From: Rhizobium gallicum bv. gallicum R602sp
Lineage (GTDB): Bacteria; Pseudomonadota; Alphaproteobacteria; Rhizobiales; Rhizobiaceae
Reading direction: 5' to 3'
DNA: 64,000 nt
Assembly (NCBI RefSeq): GCF_000816845.1
Contig: NZ_CP006877.1
Coordinates: 873,501 to 937,500 of the forward strand
How positions within the stretch are numbered: position 1 is the stretch's first letter; every line of letters begins with the position of its first letter. This document shows positions 18,787 through 29,045 of this stretch, piece after piece. The notes below the pieces were generated by a model. The model had not been told where the DNA came from. It made no database searches and saw only the letters and a list, made by a program, of their open reading frames with translations. Made by a program: the position numbers and the translations under genes.

Positions 18787-19017
18787 GGCACATCCTTCTA
18801 GAACAGTCCGCTCGCAATGCTGCGTTCGCCCGAGGCGCTGGACATCTGACCGGACAATCCGGTCCGCTTCATCGAAGATTTTCGTGGATCGACTGGACCT
18901 AACCGGCCTTCTGGCCGGCTGAGCCCAGCGCTGCCTTCGCGCACAACTGACGGGATTGGCTGAAAATCTGACCACAGCCACCGTCGATCACGCGTTTCCA
19001 CACAGTCCGCCTGACGT
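18787..19017. other. gene-poor stretch
   Basis: About 230 bp (over 300 if the 30-residue ORF is discounted) between two minus-strand ORFs. A GGCCGGTTAG/CTGGCCGG-like GC-rich inverted repeat sits around 18899-18921. I see no gene, RNA or clear promoter here; open frames on both strands look non-coding. Confidence 0.5.
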
Positions 19018-19539
19018 TTATGATGCTTGCGCTTGTTGCCGGCTTGCCGTCTGGTTTGCCCCATCCAGCTTGAAGCGCGGAAAGATGAAGACCCCCGCGA
19101 TGCTGCCACTGAATTTTTCCTCCACTCCGCTCGATTCACCCATGCAGAAAACCGGCTGACGCAGGCTGTTCGGCATCATGATCGTGGTGGAAAAGCAGAA
19201 GGACGACGAAAGTGTTGTGGCTTGTTCGAAAAGCGCGAGGATATGCCCCCGATCTTTCGGATCATAGCAGCGCAGCAGGCTTAGAAGGCCGCATTCCTGT
19301 GTCGAAAGGCCATGCAGCAGGCTGCTCCAGTCGCCAAGGCGGATGATTCCGCTTGAAAAGTCGCCGGCCCAGGCCTCGGAGACCGAGAATTGCGCAATCA
19401 TATCCTGGTTACGATGGGTCAGATCCAGCGATCCAGGCATCAGGGGGGCGGCAACAGTTGCTTTGGCGATCTTAAACAAGGGGTTCCCCGGTTCGGGCGC
19501 AGTCTCGGCTGCGCTGCGGTCAGAGCGAAACAGGGTCAT
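19018..19539 (-). CDS. PAS-like single-domain protein
   Basis: A 173-residue ORF. Residues about 55-155 have the pattern of a PAS fold: AWAGDFSSGIIRLGDWSSLL, then LSLLRCYDPKDRGHILALFE (equivalent of the H/YPDDR loop), then FCFSTTIMM and GVFIFPRF as the final strands. No output domain follows, so it would be a stand-alone sensor or protein-interaction module. The Shine-Dalgarno site is weak. Coding character (residue composition, PAS spacing) is good, but it lies beside decayed genes and may be a remnant of a larger protein. Family-level call only. Confidence 0.6.
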   Translation of the reverse strand: MTLFRSDRSAAETAPEPGNPLFKIAKATVAAPLMPGSLDLTHRNQDMIAQFSVSEAWAGDFSSGIIRLGDWSSLLHGLSTQECGLLSLLRCYDPKDRGHILALFEQATTLSSSFCFSTTIMMPNSLRQPVFCMGESSGVEEKFSGSIAGVFIFPRFKLDGANQTASRQQAQAS

Positions 19540-19878
19540 TCGGCGCTAGGCATCATGCCTGCGGTCTGGAACCTCGACCCCGGCGGGGCACTGAGGCTTG
19601 CTCTTGCTTGTCGCGCAAACGGTCGTCGCCGAATGTTCGCGCAGGTTAAGACGGCGTTCCATCCTCGCTGGCGGGCGAAAACGATCCTCGAACGCGCATC
19701 AATTGCAGCGCGGATTTATAGGAGCTTTTCGCCAAACGGCAACGGCTTTTTCGGGGTGGGACCCTCGTCCGGCCAAGACGGTTCAACCGGCTATTTTGCT
19801 GGAAAACGTCGCATGAGAAGTACAAGGAATCAATTTGTGATGGATTGCGCCTGGTTTCGCTTCGCAAAGAAGTGGTTT

Positions 19879-19927
19879 TTGCTCGACAAATGCCTCTTTA
19901 AGCGAAATTCGAATATTTGTCGAACAA
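19879..19927. repeat. 13-bp inverted repeat, possible operator or hairpin
   Basis: TTGCTCGACAAAT at 19879-19891 faces ATTTGTCGAACAA at 19915-19927, 12 of 13 positions complementary, with a 23-bp AT-rich spacer. It could be a regulator binding site, an RNA stem or a relic of a small mobile element. No target gene is immediately downstream. Confidence 0.4.
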
Positions 19928-20044
19928 TCTGGCGGCACAAGCTTCGCGAAAGCTACGGGCTGGTGGCGGCAAGTAAACGGGCCAAGTTAAACGCTTTGGA
20001 AAGCTTGCCCTGCGCGTGCGCGGCTGCGAATCGCGCTTCAAAAG

Positions 20045-20074
20045 AAAAGGGCGGCCCGAAGACCGCCCTTTCCT
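20045..20074 (-). terminator. groEL rho-independent terminator
   Basis: On the minus strand AAAGGGCGG pairs with CCGCCCTTT around an 8-base loop, followed by TCTTTT. It lies 38 bp after the groEL stop codon. Confidence 0.85.
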
Positions 20075-20111
20075 GAACTGAACCGGATGGCTCAGATGCG
20101 AGACCTCAGTC

Positions 20112-21773
<1,662 letters not shown>

Positions 21774-21805
21774 TCAGCGATTTCGGTAAAAAGCGACCGG
21801 CTGGA

Positions 21806-22102
21806 TCAGCCGATGATGCCCATGATGTCGGCTTCCTTCATGATCAGAAGGTCTTCGCCGTTGATCTTGACTTCTGTGCCGGACCACTTGCCGAACAGAA
21901 CGCGGTCGCCAGCCTTGACGTCGAGAGCGACGACCTTGCCGGACTCGTCACGAGCGCCGGAGCCGACGGCGACGATTTCGCCTTCCTGCGGCTTTTCCTT
22001 AGCGGTATCGGGAATGATGATGCCGCCTTTGGTCTTTTCTTCGGATTCAACGCGGCGAACGACGACGCGGTCGTGAAGGGGGCGGAAATTGGTGCTTGCC
22101 AT
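21806..22102 (-). CDS. groES: 10 kDa co-chaperonin GroES
   Basis: A 98-residue GroES forming the heptameric lid of GroEL. It contains [20 protein letters not shown] with the mobile loop that contacts GroEL ([19 protein letters not shown]) and the conserved [20 protein letters not shown] end. Length is normal. First gene of the operon; transcription begins in the 360-bp region to its right, where a promoter and CIRCE element are seen. Confidence 0.97.
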   Translation of the reverse strand: MASTNFRPLHDRVVVRRVESEEKTKGGIIIPDTAKEKPQEGEIVAVGSGARDESGKVVALDVKAGDRVLFGKWSGTEVKINGEDLLIMKEADIMGIIG

Positions 22103-22159
22103 TGTCTAATCCCTCGATCAAATGACATTCGCAGGCCGGACGGCCCACATGGATAAGTG

Positions 22160-22186
22160 TTAGCACTCTCCGTTGAGGAGTGCTAG
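22160..22186. promoter_or_regulatory. CIRCE element (HrcA operator) of groESL
   Basis: TTAGCACTC - 9 bp - GAGTGCTAG, matching the consensus inverted repeat TTAGCACTC-N9-GAGTGCTAA at all but the last base. It sits 58 bp upstream of the groES start, where bound HrcA would block transcription until heat shock. Confidence 0.95.
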
Positions 22187-22193
22187 CGCCGAG

Positions 22194-22222
22194 CATTTAG
22201 GGATGGCTCCAGAAGGAGTCAA
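22194..22222 (-). promoter_or_regulatory. groESL promoter
   Basis: On the minus strand TTGACT (22222-22217), a 17-bp spacer and TAAATG (22199-22194) form a good sigma-70 match directly upstream of CIRCE. The -35 also reads CTTGAC with CCCTAAAT at -10, so sigma-32 (RpoH) recognition is possible. Between this and the HAD gene start at 22464 I see nothing further. Confidence 0.65.
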
Positions 22223-22463
22223 GAAGACCCATCACGGAATTTTGCGCCGGAATTGTGAAGAGGGCGGGAATTGTTTGAAGCATCGCCCGATTCGACGCGT
22301 GTCGGTTGCCTGAGCTTCGGAGTGCCCGCGCAGGCTGTCAACGGCGTGGCGCTCCTGTCGTGGAAGGTCCGACGGTTTTTGCTGAAGATCGCCCGGAAAC
22401 CCCTTGCCATCGCGGCATGCCTTTGCAATGTCACGCCTGACTGAAAGCAAATCGGGAAATCGG

Positions 22464-23312
22464 ATGGCCAAGCGGATTAGAAGTTTTGCGGAGATCACCA
22501 GCCATTATGATGCGGTGTTCTGCGATGTCTGGGGCGTGCTGCACAACGGCGTCGATCCCTTCCCGACGGCCGCTGCCGCTCTGGAAGCTGCGCGCGGCGA
22601 GGGGCTTGCCGTCATCCTCATCACCAATTCGCCGCGCATCGCGCCTCAGGTCGTCGCCCAGCTTCGCCAGATCGGCATCCAGGACGGCGCCTATGACCGG
22701 ATCGTCACCTCCGGCGACGTCACCCGCGGCCTGATCGCCGAAGGCCCGAAGAAGGTGTTCCTGCTTGGCCCGGATCGCGATCTGGCCATCATCGAAGGTC
22801 TCGGCGTCGAGCGCGTCGATGCGAAGGACGCTCAATCCGTGGTCTGCACCGGTTTCTTCGACGACGAGACGGAAAAGCCGGAAGACTACACCGATATGCT
22901 CAAGGATTTTCAGGCACGCAACGTGCCGATGGTCTGCGCCAATCCGGACCTTGTCGTTGAACGTGGCCACCGCATCATACCCTGCGCCGGCGCCATGGCT
23001 GCCTATTACCACCAGTTGGGCGGCGAGATCCGCATCGCCGGCAAGCCGCACGCGCCGATCTACGACGCCGTACTGGCAACCGCGCACGAACTCCACGGCG
23101 ATTTCCCGAAAAGCCGCATTCTTGCCATCGGCGACGGCATGCCGACGGATGTGCACGGCGCTCTCGATTACGGCCTCGATCTCCTCTATATCAGCGGCGG
23201 TATCCACGCGAAGGAATACACGCTGAACGGCGAGACCGACGAGGCGATCCTGCATGCCTATCTCGAACGCGAGAAGGCCGCGCCCAAGTGGTGGATGCCC
23301 CGCCTCGCATAA
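22464..23312 (+). CDS. HAD-IIA family phosphatase (TIGR01459-like)
   Basis: A 282-residue HAD hydrolase with the large C2-type cap of NagD/HAD-IIA proteins. Motif I DAVFCDVWGVLHNGVDPF near residue 15 carries the two catalytic Asp in an unusual D-x-W-G-V-L form. Motif II is LITNSPR, and motif IV AIGDGMPTDVHGA is near residue 225. Alphaproteobacteria conserve this gene next to ribF. Substrate unproven; a nucleotide or cofactor phosphate is plausible given the neighbour. The start at 22464 (MAKRIRSFAEITSHYDAV) is chosen over the in-frame ATG at 22404. Confidence 0.9.
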   Translation: MAKRIRSFAEITSHYDAVFCDVWGVLHNGVDPFPTAAAALEAARGEGLAVILITNSPRIAPQVVAQLRQIGIQDGAYDRIVTSGDVTRGLIAEGPKKVFLLGPDRDLAIIEGLGVERVDAKDAQSVVCTGFFDDETEKPEDYTDMLKDFQARNVPMVCANPDLVVERGHRIIPCAGAMAAYYHQLGGEIRIAGKPHAPIYDAVLATAHELHGDFPKSRILAIGDGMPTDVHGALDYGLDLLYISGGIHAKEYTLNGETDEAILHAYLEREKAAPKWWMPRLA

Positions 23313-23326
23313 GAAGAAGCCCGCCG

Positions 23327-24310
23327 ATGACCGTTTTTCACCGCAATGAAACCCGCGAACCCTTGCCTGCCCACCTGAAGGGCGGCGTGATTGCCATCGG
23401 CAATTTCGACGGCGTTCATCGCGGCCATCAATCGGTGCTGAACCGCGCGCTGGAAATCTCGAAAGAGCGGGACATCCCGGCGCTGGTGCTGACTTTCGAA
23501 CCGCATCCCCGCACGGTCTTCAGGCCGGAAACACCGGTCTTCCGCATCACGCCTGCACCCCTCAAGGCCCGCATCCTGGAAGCGATCGGCTTCAATGCCG
23601 TTATCGAATATCCCTTCGACCGCGGATTTTCGCAGCGCTCGCCGGACGACTTCATCCACGGCATCTTGAAGGACTGGCTGGGCGCCTCCGAAGTCGTCAC
23701 CGGCTTCGACTTCCATTTCGGCAAGAATCGCGAGGGCGGCCCGGCCTTCCTTATGGATGCCGGCCATAAATACGGTTTCGGCGTCACGCTGATCGACGCC
23801 TTCCGCGACGAGAATGCCGAAGTCGTCTCATCGAGCCGCATCCGCGAGTTGTTGAAGGAAGGCGATGTCAGCGAGGCCGCCGCGCAGCTCGGCTACCGCT
23901 ACACAATCGAGGCCGAGGTGATCGGCGGCGAAAAGCTTGGCCGCGAGCTCGGTTTTCCAACCGCAAACATGCAGCTTCCGCCGGAGGCCGAACTTGCAGC
24001 CGGCATCTACGCCGTCCGCTTCCGCCTGGACGACGGCAAGCTCCACGATGCAGTTGCGAGCTACGGCCGCCGTCCGACGGTGATCGAAAACGGTGCGCCG
24101 TTGTTGGAGACCTATCTCTTCGATTTCAGTGGCGACCTCTACGGCCGGACCTGTTCCGTCTCCTTCTTCGGCCACCTGCGGCCCGAACTGAAGTTCGACG
24201 GCCTGGAACCGCTCGTCGAGCAGATCAAGCGTGACGAGCAGGAGGCGAGGGCGCTGCTTGCCGGTGTCCGGCCGCTCGGCGAACTCGACCTTAAGCTTTG
24301 TTTCGTCTGA
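23327..24310 (+). CDS. ribF: bifunctional riboflavin kinase/FAD synthetase
   Basis: A 327-residue RibF making FMN and then FAD from riboflavin in the cytosol. The N-terminal nucleotidyltransferase domain has AIGNFDGVHRGHQSVL and SSSRIRELLKEGDV. The C-terminal flavokinase domain has GRELGFPTANMQLP and the SYGRRPTV segment. The ATG at 23327 lies 14 bp after the HAD gene stop, so the two form an operon. Normal length; followed by a strong terminator. Confidence 0.96.
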   Translation: MTVFHRNETREPLPAHLKGGVIAIGNFDGVHRGHQSVLNRALEISKERDIPALVLTFEPHPRTVFRPETPVFRITPAPLKARILEAIGFNAVIEYPFDRGFSQRSPDDFIHGILKDWLGASEVVTGFDFHFGKNREGGPAFLMDAGHKYGFGVTLIDAFRDENAEVVSSSRIRELLKEGDVSEAAAQLGYRYTIEAEVIGGEKLGRELGFPTANMQLPPEAELAAGIYAVRFRLDDGKLHDAVASYGRRPTVIENGAPLLETYLFDFSGDLYGRTCSVSFFGHLRPELKFDGLEPLVEQIKRDEQEARALLAGVRPLGELDLKLCFV

Positions 24311-24423
24311 CGCCGCGATGGCCGGTGGGCACGGCCTCAAATCCCTCTTCCTTTTCCCGGCAAAAACGCCTATGAACCGCCGCTATGAATAAAGTCCGGC
24401 TGTCGAGTGCGATGCGAATTATC

Positions 24424-24467
24424 GGCCCGGCCTTCCGCGCGCGCTGAGCCGGAAGGTCCGGGTTTTT
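24424..24467 (+). terminator. rho-independent terminator after ribF
   Basis: CCCGGCCTTCCG pairs with CGGAAGGTCCGGG (one bulged base) around a loop of about ten bases and runs into GGTTTTTGG. It isolates ribF from ileS. Confidence 0.75.
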
Positions 24468-24552
24468 GGCGCTTGGGCAAACGAGCGCTTCCGTCATCAG
24501 ACATTTTTGAAGCCGTCGCGCCGTGAAGGCGCCCAGAAACGATTGCTGAAAC

Positions 24553-27453
24553 ATGACCGACACAGCCGAAAAGATCGATTACTCGAAGACCCTCTACCTG
24601 CCCGAAACCGACTTCCCGATGCGCGCCGGCCTGCCGCAGAAGGAGCCGGAAATCGTTGCACGCTGGCAGCAGATGGGCCTCTACAGGAAGCTGCGCGCAT
24701 CCGCGGCCGGACGCGAAAAATTCGTCCTCCATGACGGCCCGCCCTATGCGAACGGCAACATCCATATCGGCCACGCGCTGAACAAGATCCTCAAGGACGT
24801 CATCAACCGCTCGTTCCAGATGCGCGGCTTTGACGCCAACTACGTTCCCGGCTGGGACTGCCACGGCCTTCCGATCGAATGGAAGATCGAGGAGAAGTAC
24901 CGCGAGAAGGGCAAGAACAAGGACGAAGTTCCGATCAACGAATTCCGCAAGGAATGCCGCGACTTCGCCGCCGGCTGGATCAAGGTTCAGTCCGAGGAGT
25001 TCAAGCGCCTCGGCATCGAGGGCGACTTCGATAATCCCTATACGACGATGAACTTCCACGCCGAATCGCGCATTGCCGGCGAGCTTTTGAAGATTGCAAG
25101 AAGCGGCCAGCTCTACCGCGGTTCCAAGCCGGTCATGTGGTCGGTCGTCGAGCGCACTGCGCTGGCGGAAGCCGAAGTCGAATACGCCGATGTCGAAAGC
25201 GATATGATCTGGGTGAAGTTCCCCGTCGCGGAAGGCCCCGCCGCTCTGGCCGGCGCCTTCGTGGTCATCTGGACGACGACACCGTGGACGATCCCCGGCA
25301 ACCGCGCGGTGGCGTTCTCGTCGCGCTACCCCTATGGCCTCTACGAAGTTGCGACCGCCGAGAACGACTTCGGCCCGCAGCCGGGCGAGAAGCTGATCTT
25401 TGCCAGGCGCCTGGCTGAGGAGTCGGCTGCCAAGGCCAAAGTGACCTTCAATTTCGTTCGCGATATCAAATCGGATGAACTTGCCGCCGTCACCTGCGCG
25501 CACCCCTTGCACGGCCTGGGCGGCGGCTATGATTTCCAAGTGCCGCTGCTTGATGGCGAGCATGTGACCGATGACGCCGGTACCGGTTTTGTCCATACCG
25601 CCCCCAGCCACGGTCGCGAGGACTTCGATGCCTGGATGGACAATATGCGGGACCTCGAAGCGCGCGGCATCTCGTCCACGATCCCGTTTCCGGTCGACGA
25701 TGCCGGCTTCTTCACCATCGACGCGCCCGGCTTCGGCCCGGACGCGGAGGGCGGCGCGGCGCGCGTTATCGACGACAGCGGCAAGAAGGGTGATGCCAAT
25801 GAGCGCGTCATCAAAGCGTTGATCGCCCGTCACGCGCTCTTCGCACGCGGCCGCCTGAAGCACTCCTATCCGCATTCCTGGCGCTCGAAGAAGCCGGTCA
25901 TCTTCCGCAACACGCCGCAGTGGTTCGTCCATATGGACAAGGAGCTCGGCGACGGAACGACGCTGCGCTCCCGTGCGCTGAACGCGATCGATGAGACCCG
26001 CTTCGTTCCGGCTGCCGGCCAGAATCGCCTGCGCGCCATGATCGAACAGCGCCCGGATTGGGTGCTATCGCGCCAGCGCGCCTGGGGCGTGCCGATCTGC
26101 GTCTTCGTCGACGAGCAAGGCCAGATCCTGCAGGACGACGAGGTCAACGCCCGCATCCTCGAAGCCTTCGAAAAGGAAGGCGCCGACGCCTGGTTCGCCG
26201 AAGGTGCGCGTGAGCGTTTCCTCGGCAAGAAGGCGAACGAGCCGTGGAAGCAGGTCATGGATATCCTCGACGTCTGGTTCGACTCGGGCTCCACCCACAC
26301 ATTTACGCTGGAAGACCGCCCGGACCTTAAGTGGCCGGCCGATCTCTATCTCGAAGGCTCGGACCAGCATCGCGGCTGGTTTCATTCCTCGCTGCTTGAA
26401 TCGGCCGCTACCCGCGGCCGCGCGCCCTACAACGCCGTCCTCACCCATGGCTTCACCATGGACGAGAAGGGCGAGAAGATGTCAAAGTCCAAGGGCAACG
26501 TCACTGCGCCGCAGGAAGTTATGAAGGATGCCGGTGCGGATATCCTCCGTCTCTGGGTCATGACCTCCGATTACGCGGACGACCTTCGCGTCGGCAAGAC
26601 GATCATCCAGACGAATGTCGATGCCTACCGAAAGCTCCGCAACACGATCCGCTGGATGCTTGGCACACTCGCCCACGACAAGGGCGAAGTGATCGCGCTC
26701 GCCGATCTGCCGGAACTGGAGCAGCTGATGCTCCACCGCCTGGCCGAGCTCGACGAGCTCGTGCGCGAGAACTACGATGCCTTCGACTTCAAGAAGATCG
26801 CCCGCGCGCTGATCGACTTTGCCAATGTCGAGCTCTCGGCCTTCTATTTCGACATCCGCAAGGACACGCTCTACTGCGATGCGCCGTCGAGCCCGCGGCG
26901 CCGTGCGGCTCTCCATGTCATCCGCAATATCTTCGATAGCATGGTGACCTGGATGGCGCCGATGCTGCCCTTCACGATGGAAGAGGCGTGGCTGTCGCGC
27001 GATCCGTCGGCGGTCTCGGTTCATCTCGAGCAGTTCCCGGCGATCCCGCCTGAATGGAAGAACGAGGCACTGGCCGGCAAGTGGAAGAAGGTCCGTGCGA
27101 TCCGTTCGGTCGTCACCGGCGCTCTGGAGATCGAGCGCAAGGACAAGCGGATCGGCTCGTCGCTGGAAGCAGCGCCCGTCGTGCATGTCACCGACAGCGT
27201 GCTTCGCGCTGCTCTTGATGGGCTGGATTTCTCGGAAATCTGCATCACCTCCGATATTGCCGTCGACGGCGCCGAGGGGCCGGCCGAAGCCTTCCGGCTG
27301 CCGGAAGTTCCGGGGGTTAGCGTCGAGCCAGCACTTGCCGAGGGCACCAAATGCGCCCGCTCCTGGCGTATCACCAAGGATGTCGGCTCCGATCCGCAGT
27401 ATCCGGATGTATCGGCGCGCGATGCCGCTGCATTGCGTGAACTCGGATTGTAA
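24553..27453 (+). CDS. ileS: isoleucyl-tRNA synthetase
   Basis: A 966-residue class I synthetase charging tRNA-Ile. The HIGH signature is in [17 protein letters not shown] near residue 60 and the KMSKS loop in [11 protein letters not shown] near residue 640. Between them lies the CP1 editing domain, with [14 protein letters not shown] and [16 protein letters not shown], that removes mischarged valine. The anticodon-binding region continues to the end. The C-terminus lacks the Cys4 zinc finger of the E. coli enzyme and has single scattered Cys only, as in other alphaproteobacteria. Single gene behind the ribF terminator; no riboswitch or T-box seen. Confidence 0.97.
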   Translation: MTDTAEKIDYSKTLYLPETDFPMRAGLPQKEPEIVARWQQMGLYRKLRASAAGREKFVLHDGPPYANGNIHIGHALNKILKDVINRSFQMRGFDANYVPGWDCHGLPIEWKIEEKYREKGKNKDEVPINEFRKECRDFAAGWIKVQSEEFKRLGIEGDFDNPYTTMNFHAESRIAGELLKIARSGQLYRGSKPVMWSVVERTALAEAEVEYADVESDMIWVKFPVAEGPAALAGAFVVIWTTTPWTIPGNRAVAFSSRYPYGLYEVATAENDFGPQPGEKLIFARRLAEESAAKAKVTFNFVRDIKSDELAAVTCAHPLHGLGGGYDFQVPLLDGEHVTDDAGTGFVHTAPSHGREDFDAWMDNMRDLEARGISSTIPFPVDDAGFFTIDAPGFGPDAEGGAARVIDDSGKKGDANERVIKALIARHALFARGRLKHSYPHSWRSKKPVIFRNTPQWFVHMDKELGDGTTLRSRALNAIDETRFVPAAGQNRLRAMIEQRPDWVLSRQRAWGVPICVFVDEQGQILQDDEVNARILEAFEKEGADAWFAEGARERFLGKKANEPWKQVMDILDVWFDSGSTHTFTLEDRPDLKWPADLYLEGSDQHRGWFHSSLLESAATRGRAPYNAVLTHGFTMDEKGEKMSKSKGNVTAPQEVMKDAGADILRLWVMTSDYADDLRVGKTIIQTNVDAYRKLRNTIRWMLGTLAHDKGEVIALADLPELEQLMLHRLAELDELVRENYDAFDFKKIARALIDFANVELSAFYFDIRKDTLYCDAPSSPRRRAALHVIRNIFDSMVTWMAPMLPFTMEEAWLSRDPSAVSVHLEQFPAIPPEWKNEALAGKWKKVRAIRSVVTGALEIERKDKRIGSSLEAAPVVHVTDSVLRAALDGLDFSEICITSDIAVDGAEGPAEAFRLPEVPGVSVEPALAEGTKCARSWRITKDVGSDPQYPDVSARDAAALRELGL

Positions 27454-27468
27454 TACTGAAGAAAATTG

Positions 27469-27500
27469 CCGGATGAATTGCTCTTTTGCAGTTCATCCGG
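27469..27500. terminator. hairpin downstream of ileS
   Basis: A perfect 9-bp stem CCGGATGAA / TTCATCCGG with an inner TGC/GCA extension and a U-rich loop, 15 bp after the ileS stop. No U-run follows directly, so it may be a 3' stability hairpin or a weak terminator. Confidence 0.55.
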
Positions 27501-27592
27501 TAAAAGCTGCCTGAAAATGGCCGGATTTTTACGTCAGGGGGACGATCATCCGGTAGGGCGATGATTGCACCGGCATGGCTGGAAGGGTTTTC

Positions 27593-28216
27593 ATGTTAGC
27601 GACGCGTTGGTTCCGTGCAGGCGCTTGCCTGGCTCTTGTTGTGGCGGCGGGCTCGATAGCTTCCGGCTGCAGCCCGACTTACGGTACAGGCACGACGGCG
27701 ATGGCGCAGCTTGGCGACGATATCGGCCAGTCCGTGTCTCTGGCTCCCCGCGAGCCGAAGAACAAGGGCGTCAAGTACACGCCGCGCCCGACGCTCGTCT
27801 TGCCTGCCCAGGCTTCCAGGGAAGCGCTGGTCGAGCCGCAGCAGACGATCGCGAGCAAGGAAAATCCGCAGTGGGTCGAGTCGCCGGAAGAAACGCGTGC
27901 ACGCCTCGTCAAGGAAGCCGACGATAACGAGGACAAGTATACCTACGTCTCGCCGCTCGCCAAGAACGGCGTCGAAGGCGGTCGCCAGACGACCGAAGCG
28001 CAGACCAAGGCCTACCGCGAAGCCCGTGCCCTGCAGAAAGGGGCCTATCTCGATCAGCGCCGCTACATTTCCGATCCGCCGTCGACCTATCGCCAGGTCG
28101 ACGATCCCGCCAAGCTGGAAGACCTTGGCGAACCCGAGCTCAAGAAGGCAAAGCAGCGCAAGAAGGATGCCGCAGTTGCCGGCACCGGCAAGAAGTGGTG
28201 GAACTTCCTTCAGTAA
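27593..28216 (+). CDS. lipoprotein of unknown function
   Basis: A 207-residue protein. The N-terminal signal is followed by the lipobox ASGC (in AAGSIASGCSPTYG), so the mature protein begins at Cys and is lipid-anchored. The rest is hydrophilic, charged and low in predicted strand, with a Lys-rich tail (KKAKQRKKDAAV) ending KKWWNFLQ. ATG at 27593 has GGAAGG upstream; the earlier ATG at 27575 would put extra residues before the signal. The anchoring call is secure, the function unknown. It stands alone between ileS and the tadA region. Confidence 0.82.
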   Translation: MLATRWFRAGACLALVVAAGSIASGCSPTYGTGTTAMAQLGDDIGQSVSLAPREPKNKGVKYTPRPTLVLPAQASREALVEPQQTIASKENPQWVESPEETRARLVKEADDNEDKYTYVSPLAKNGVEGGRQTTEAQTKAYREARALQKGAYLDQRRYISDPPSTYRQVDDPAKLEDLGEPELKKAKQRKKDAAVAGTGKKWWNFLQ

Positions 28217-28542
28217 CTATCGGGCCATCTCAGGCCTGCCGCGCCGCAAACCAGCTGCGAACGAGCGCGATGTGCACAAAAGAATGCAGCCGGTGAAAGC
28301 GATATCGTTTCCGCCGGCCATGCCGCTTACGGTCAGCCGGATGAGTATGGCGAGGCAAGTGCCGGCACGAAGCCGAAGGCCATGAGCCGGCGCGCCGACC
28401 AATTCACCTTGCCCCGCAAAGACCATTTCATCGGGATTTTCCCTGCACCCGGCGCGAGCGCCCTGTAGGCCGACGCGGCGAGCGCGACTATGGCGGCGAG
28501 AACAAGAATGCTCGGGTCATGGAAGCTCTCTCTTTTCGGCAA
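28217..28542 (-). pseudogene. DUF1648-like small membrane protein with a frameshift
   Basis: A frame from a TTG at 28542 (AGGA upstream) reads SILVLAAIVALAASAYRALA, then IPMKWSLRGKVNWSARRLMA and GFVPALA before a premature stop. The IPMxWxxxGxxxWxxxR pattern is typical of DUF1648 proteins. The adjoining frame supplies AILIRLTVSGMAGGNDIAF and a last hydrophobic segment ending at 28217. Joining them near 28345-28355 needs a one-base shift and gives a two- or three-helix protein of about 108 residues. The start lies within the tadA 3' end. Confidence 0.5.
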
Positions 28543-28972
28543 AGAACGTCCTGAGAATGTCCGCTGATTCCGTTTCGTTCAAACCGGAATAGACTTCCGG
28601 CGCGTGATGGCAGGTCGCCTGCGCGTAAAACCGCACACCATTGTCGACTGCCCCGCCTTTGGGATCTTCCGCGCCGTAATAGAGCCTGCGGATGCGCGCG
28701 AACGAGATGGCCGCGGCACACATGGTGCAGGGCTCCAGCGACACGTAGAGGTCGGCGCCAACCAGACGCTCTTGCCTCAGGACTTCGCAAGCCATGCGGA
28801 TCGCAGCCACTTCGGCATGGGCCGTGACGTCGTTGAGCTCCCGCGTCCGGTTGCCGGCGCGCGCGATGACGGCGCCATTGCGCACCACCACGGCGCCGAC
28901 CGGCACTTCGCCGCGCCCGCCCGCTGCTCGCGCTTCGTCAAGGGCCATCTCCATAAACCGATTTGTCTTCAC
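28517..28972 (-). CDS. tadA: tRNA-specific adenosine deaminase TadA
   Basis: A 151-residue zinc deaminase converting A34 to inosine in tRNA-Arg(ACG). The catalytic motif is TAHAEVAAIRMAC (zinc His and proton-shuttling Glu), with PCTMCAAAISFARI supplying the two zinc Cys. The PVGAVVVRNG and GNRTRELND segments are standard. The GTG at 28972 gives VKTNRFMEMALDEAR, which lines up with the known Agrobacterium protein start as I recall it. An ATG at 28954 is possible, and the frame stays open to 28990. It is divergent from the pseudouridine synthase gene. Confidence 0.94.
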   Translation of the reverse strand: MKTNRFMEMALDEARAAGGRGEVPVGAVVVRNGAVIARAGNRTRELNDVTAHAEVAAIRMACEVLRQERLVGADLYVSLEPCTMCAAAISFARIRRLYYGAEDPKGGAVDNGVRFYAQATCHHAPEVYSGLNETESADILRTFFAEKRELP

Positions 28973-29045
28973 GATCCGGCAATTTCCCACTTAACCGCAA
29001 GGGCGCGACCTGATAGACAGGCCCCAAAAGGCAGGCAAACAACAA

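Larger units (their letters stand above)
19540..20111. other. gene-free stretch upstream of the PAS-like ORF and downstream of groEL
   Basis: About 570 bp with lower GC than its surroundings. It holds the 13-bp inverted repeat at 19879-19927 and the groEL terminator at 20045-20074. A plus-strand frame open from 19390 to 20076 lacks a ribosome site and has an implausible composition (Arg/Ser/Cys-rich), so I do not call a gene. A promoter for the PAS-like ORF may lie here. Confidence 0.55.

Noticed and set aside
19390..20076. 228-residue plus-strand frame upstream of groEL's 3' end
   Set aside because: It overlaps the PAS-like ORF and the groEL terminator, has Arg/Ser/Cys-rich non-protein composition and no ribosome site.
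24370..25932. 520-residue open frame antisense to ileS
   Set aside because: It is a GC-rich shadow of ileS, without ribosome site, Arg/Asp-rich, and with no domain pattern.
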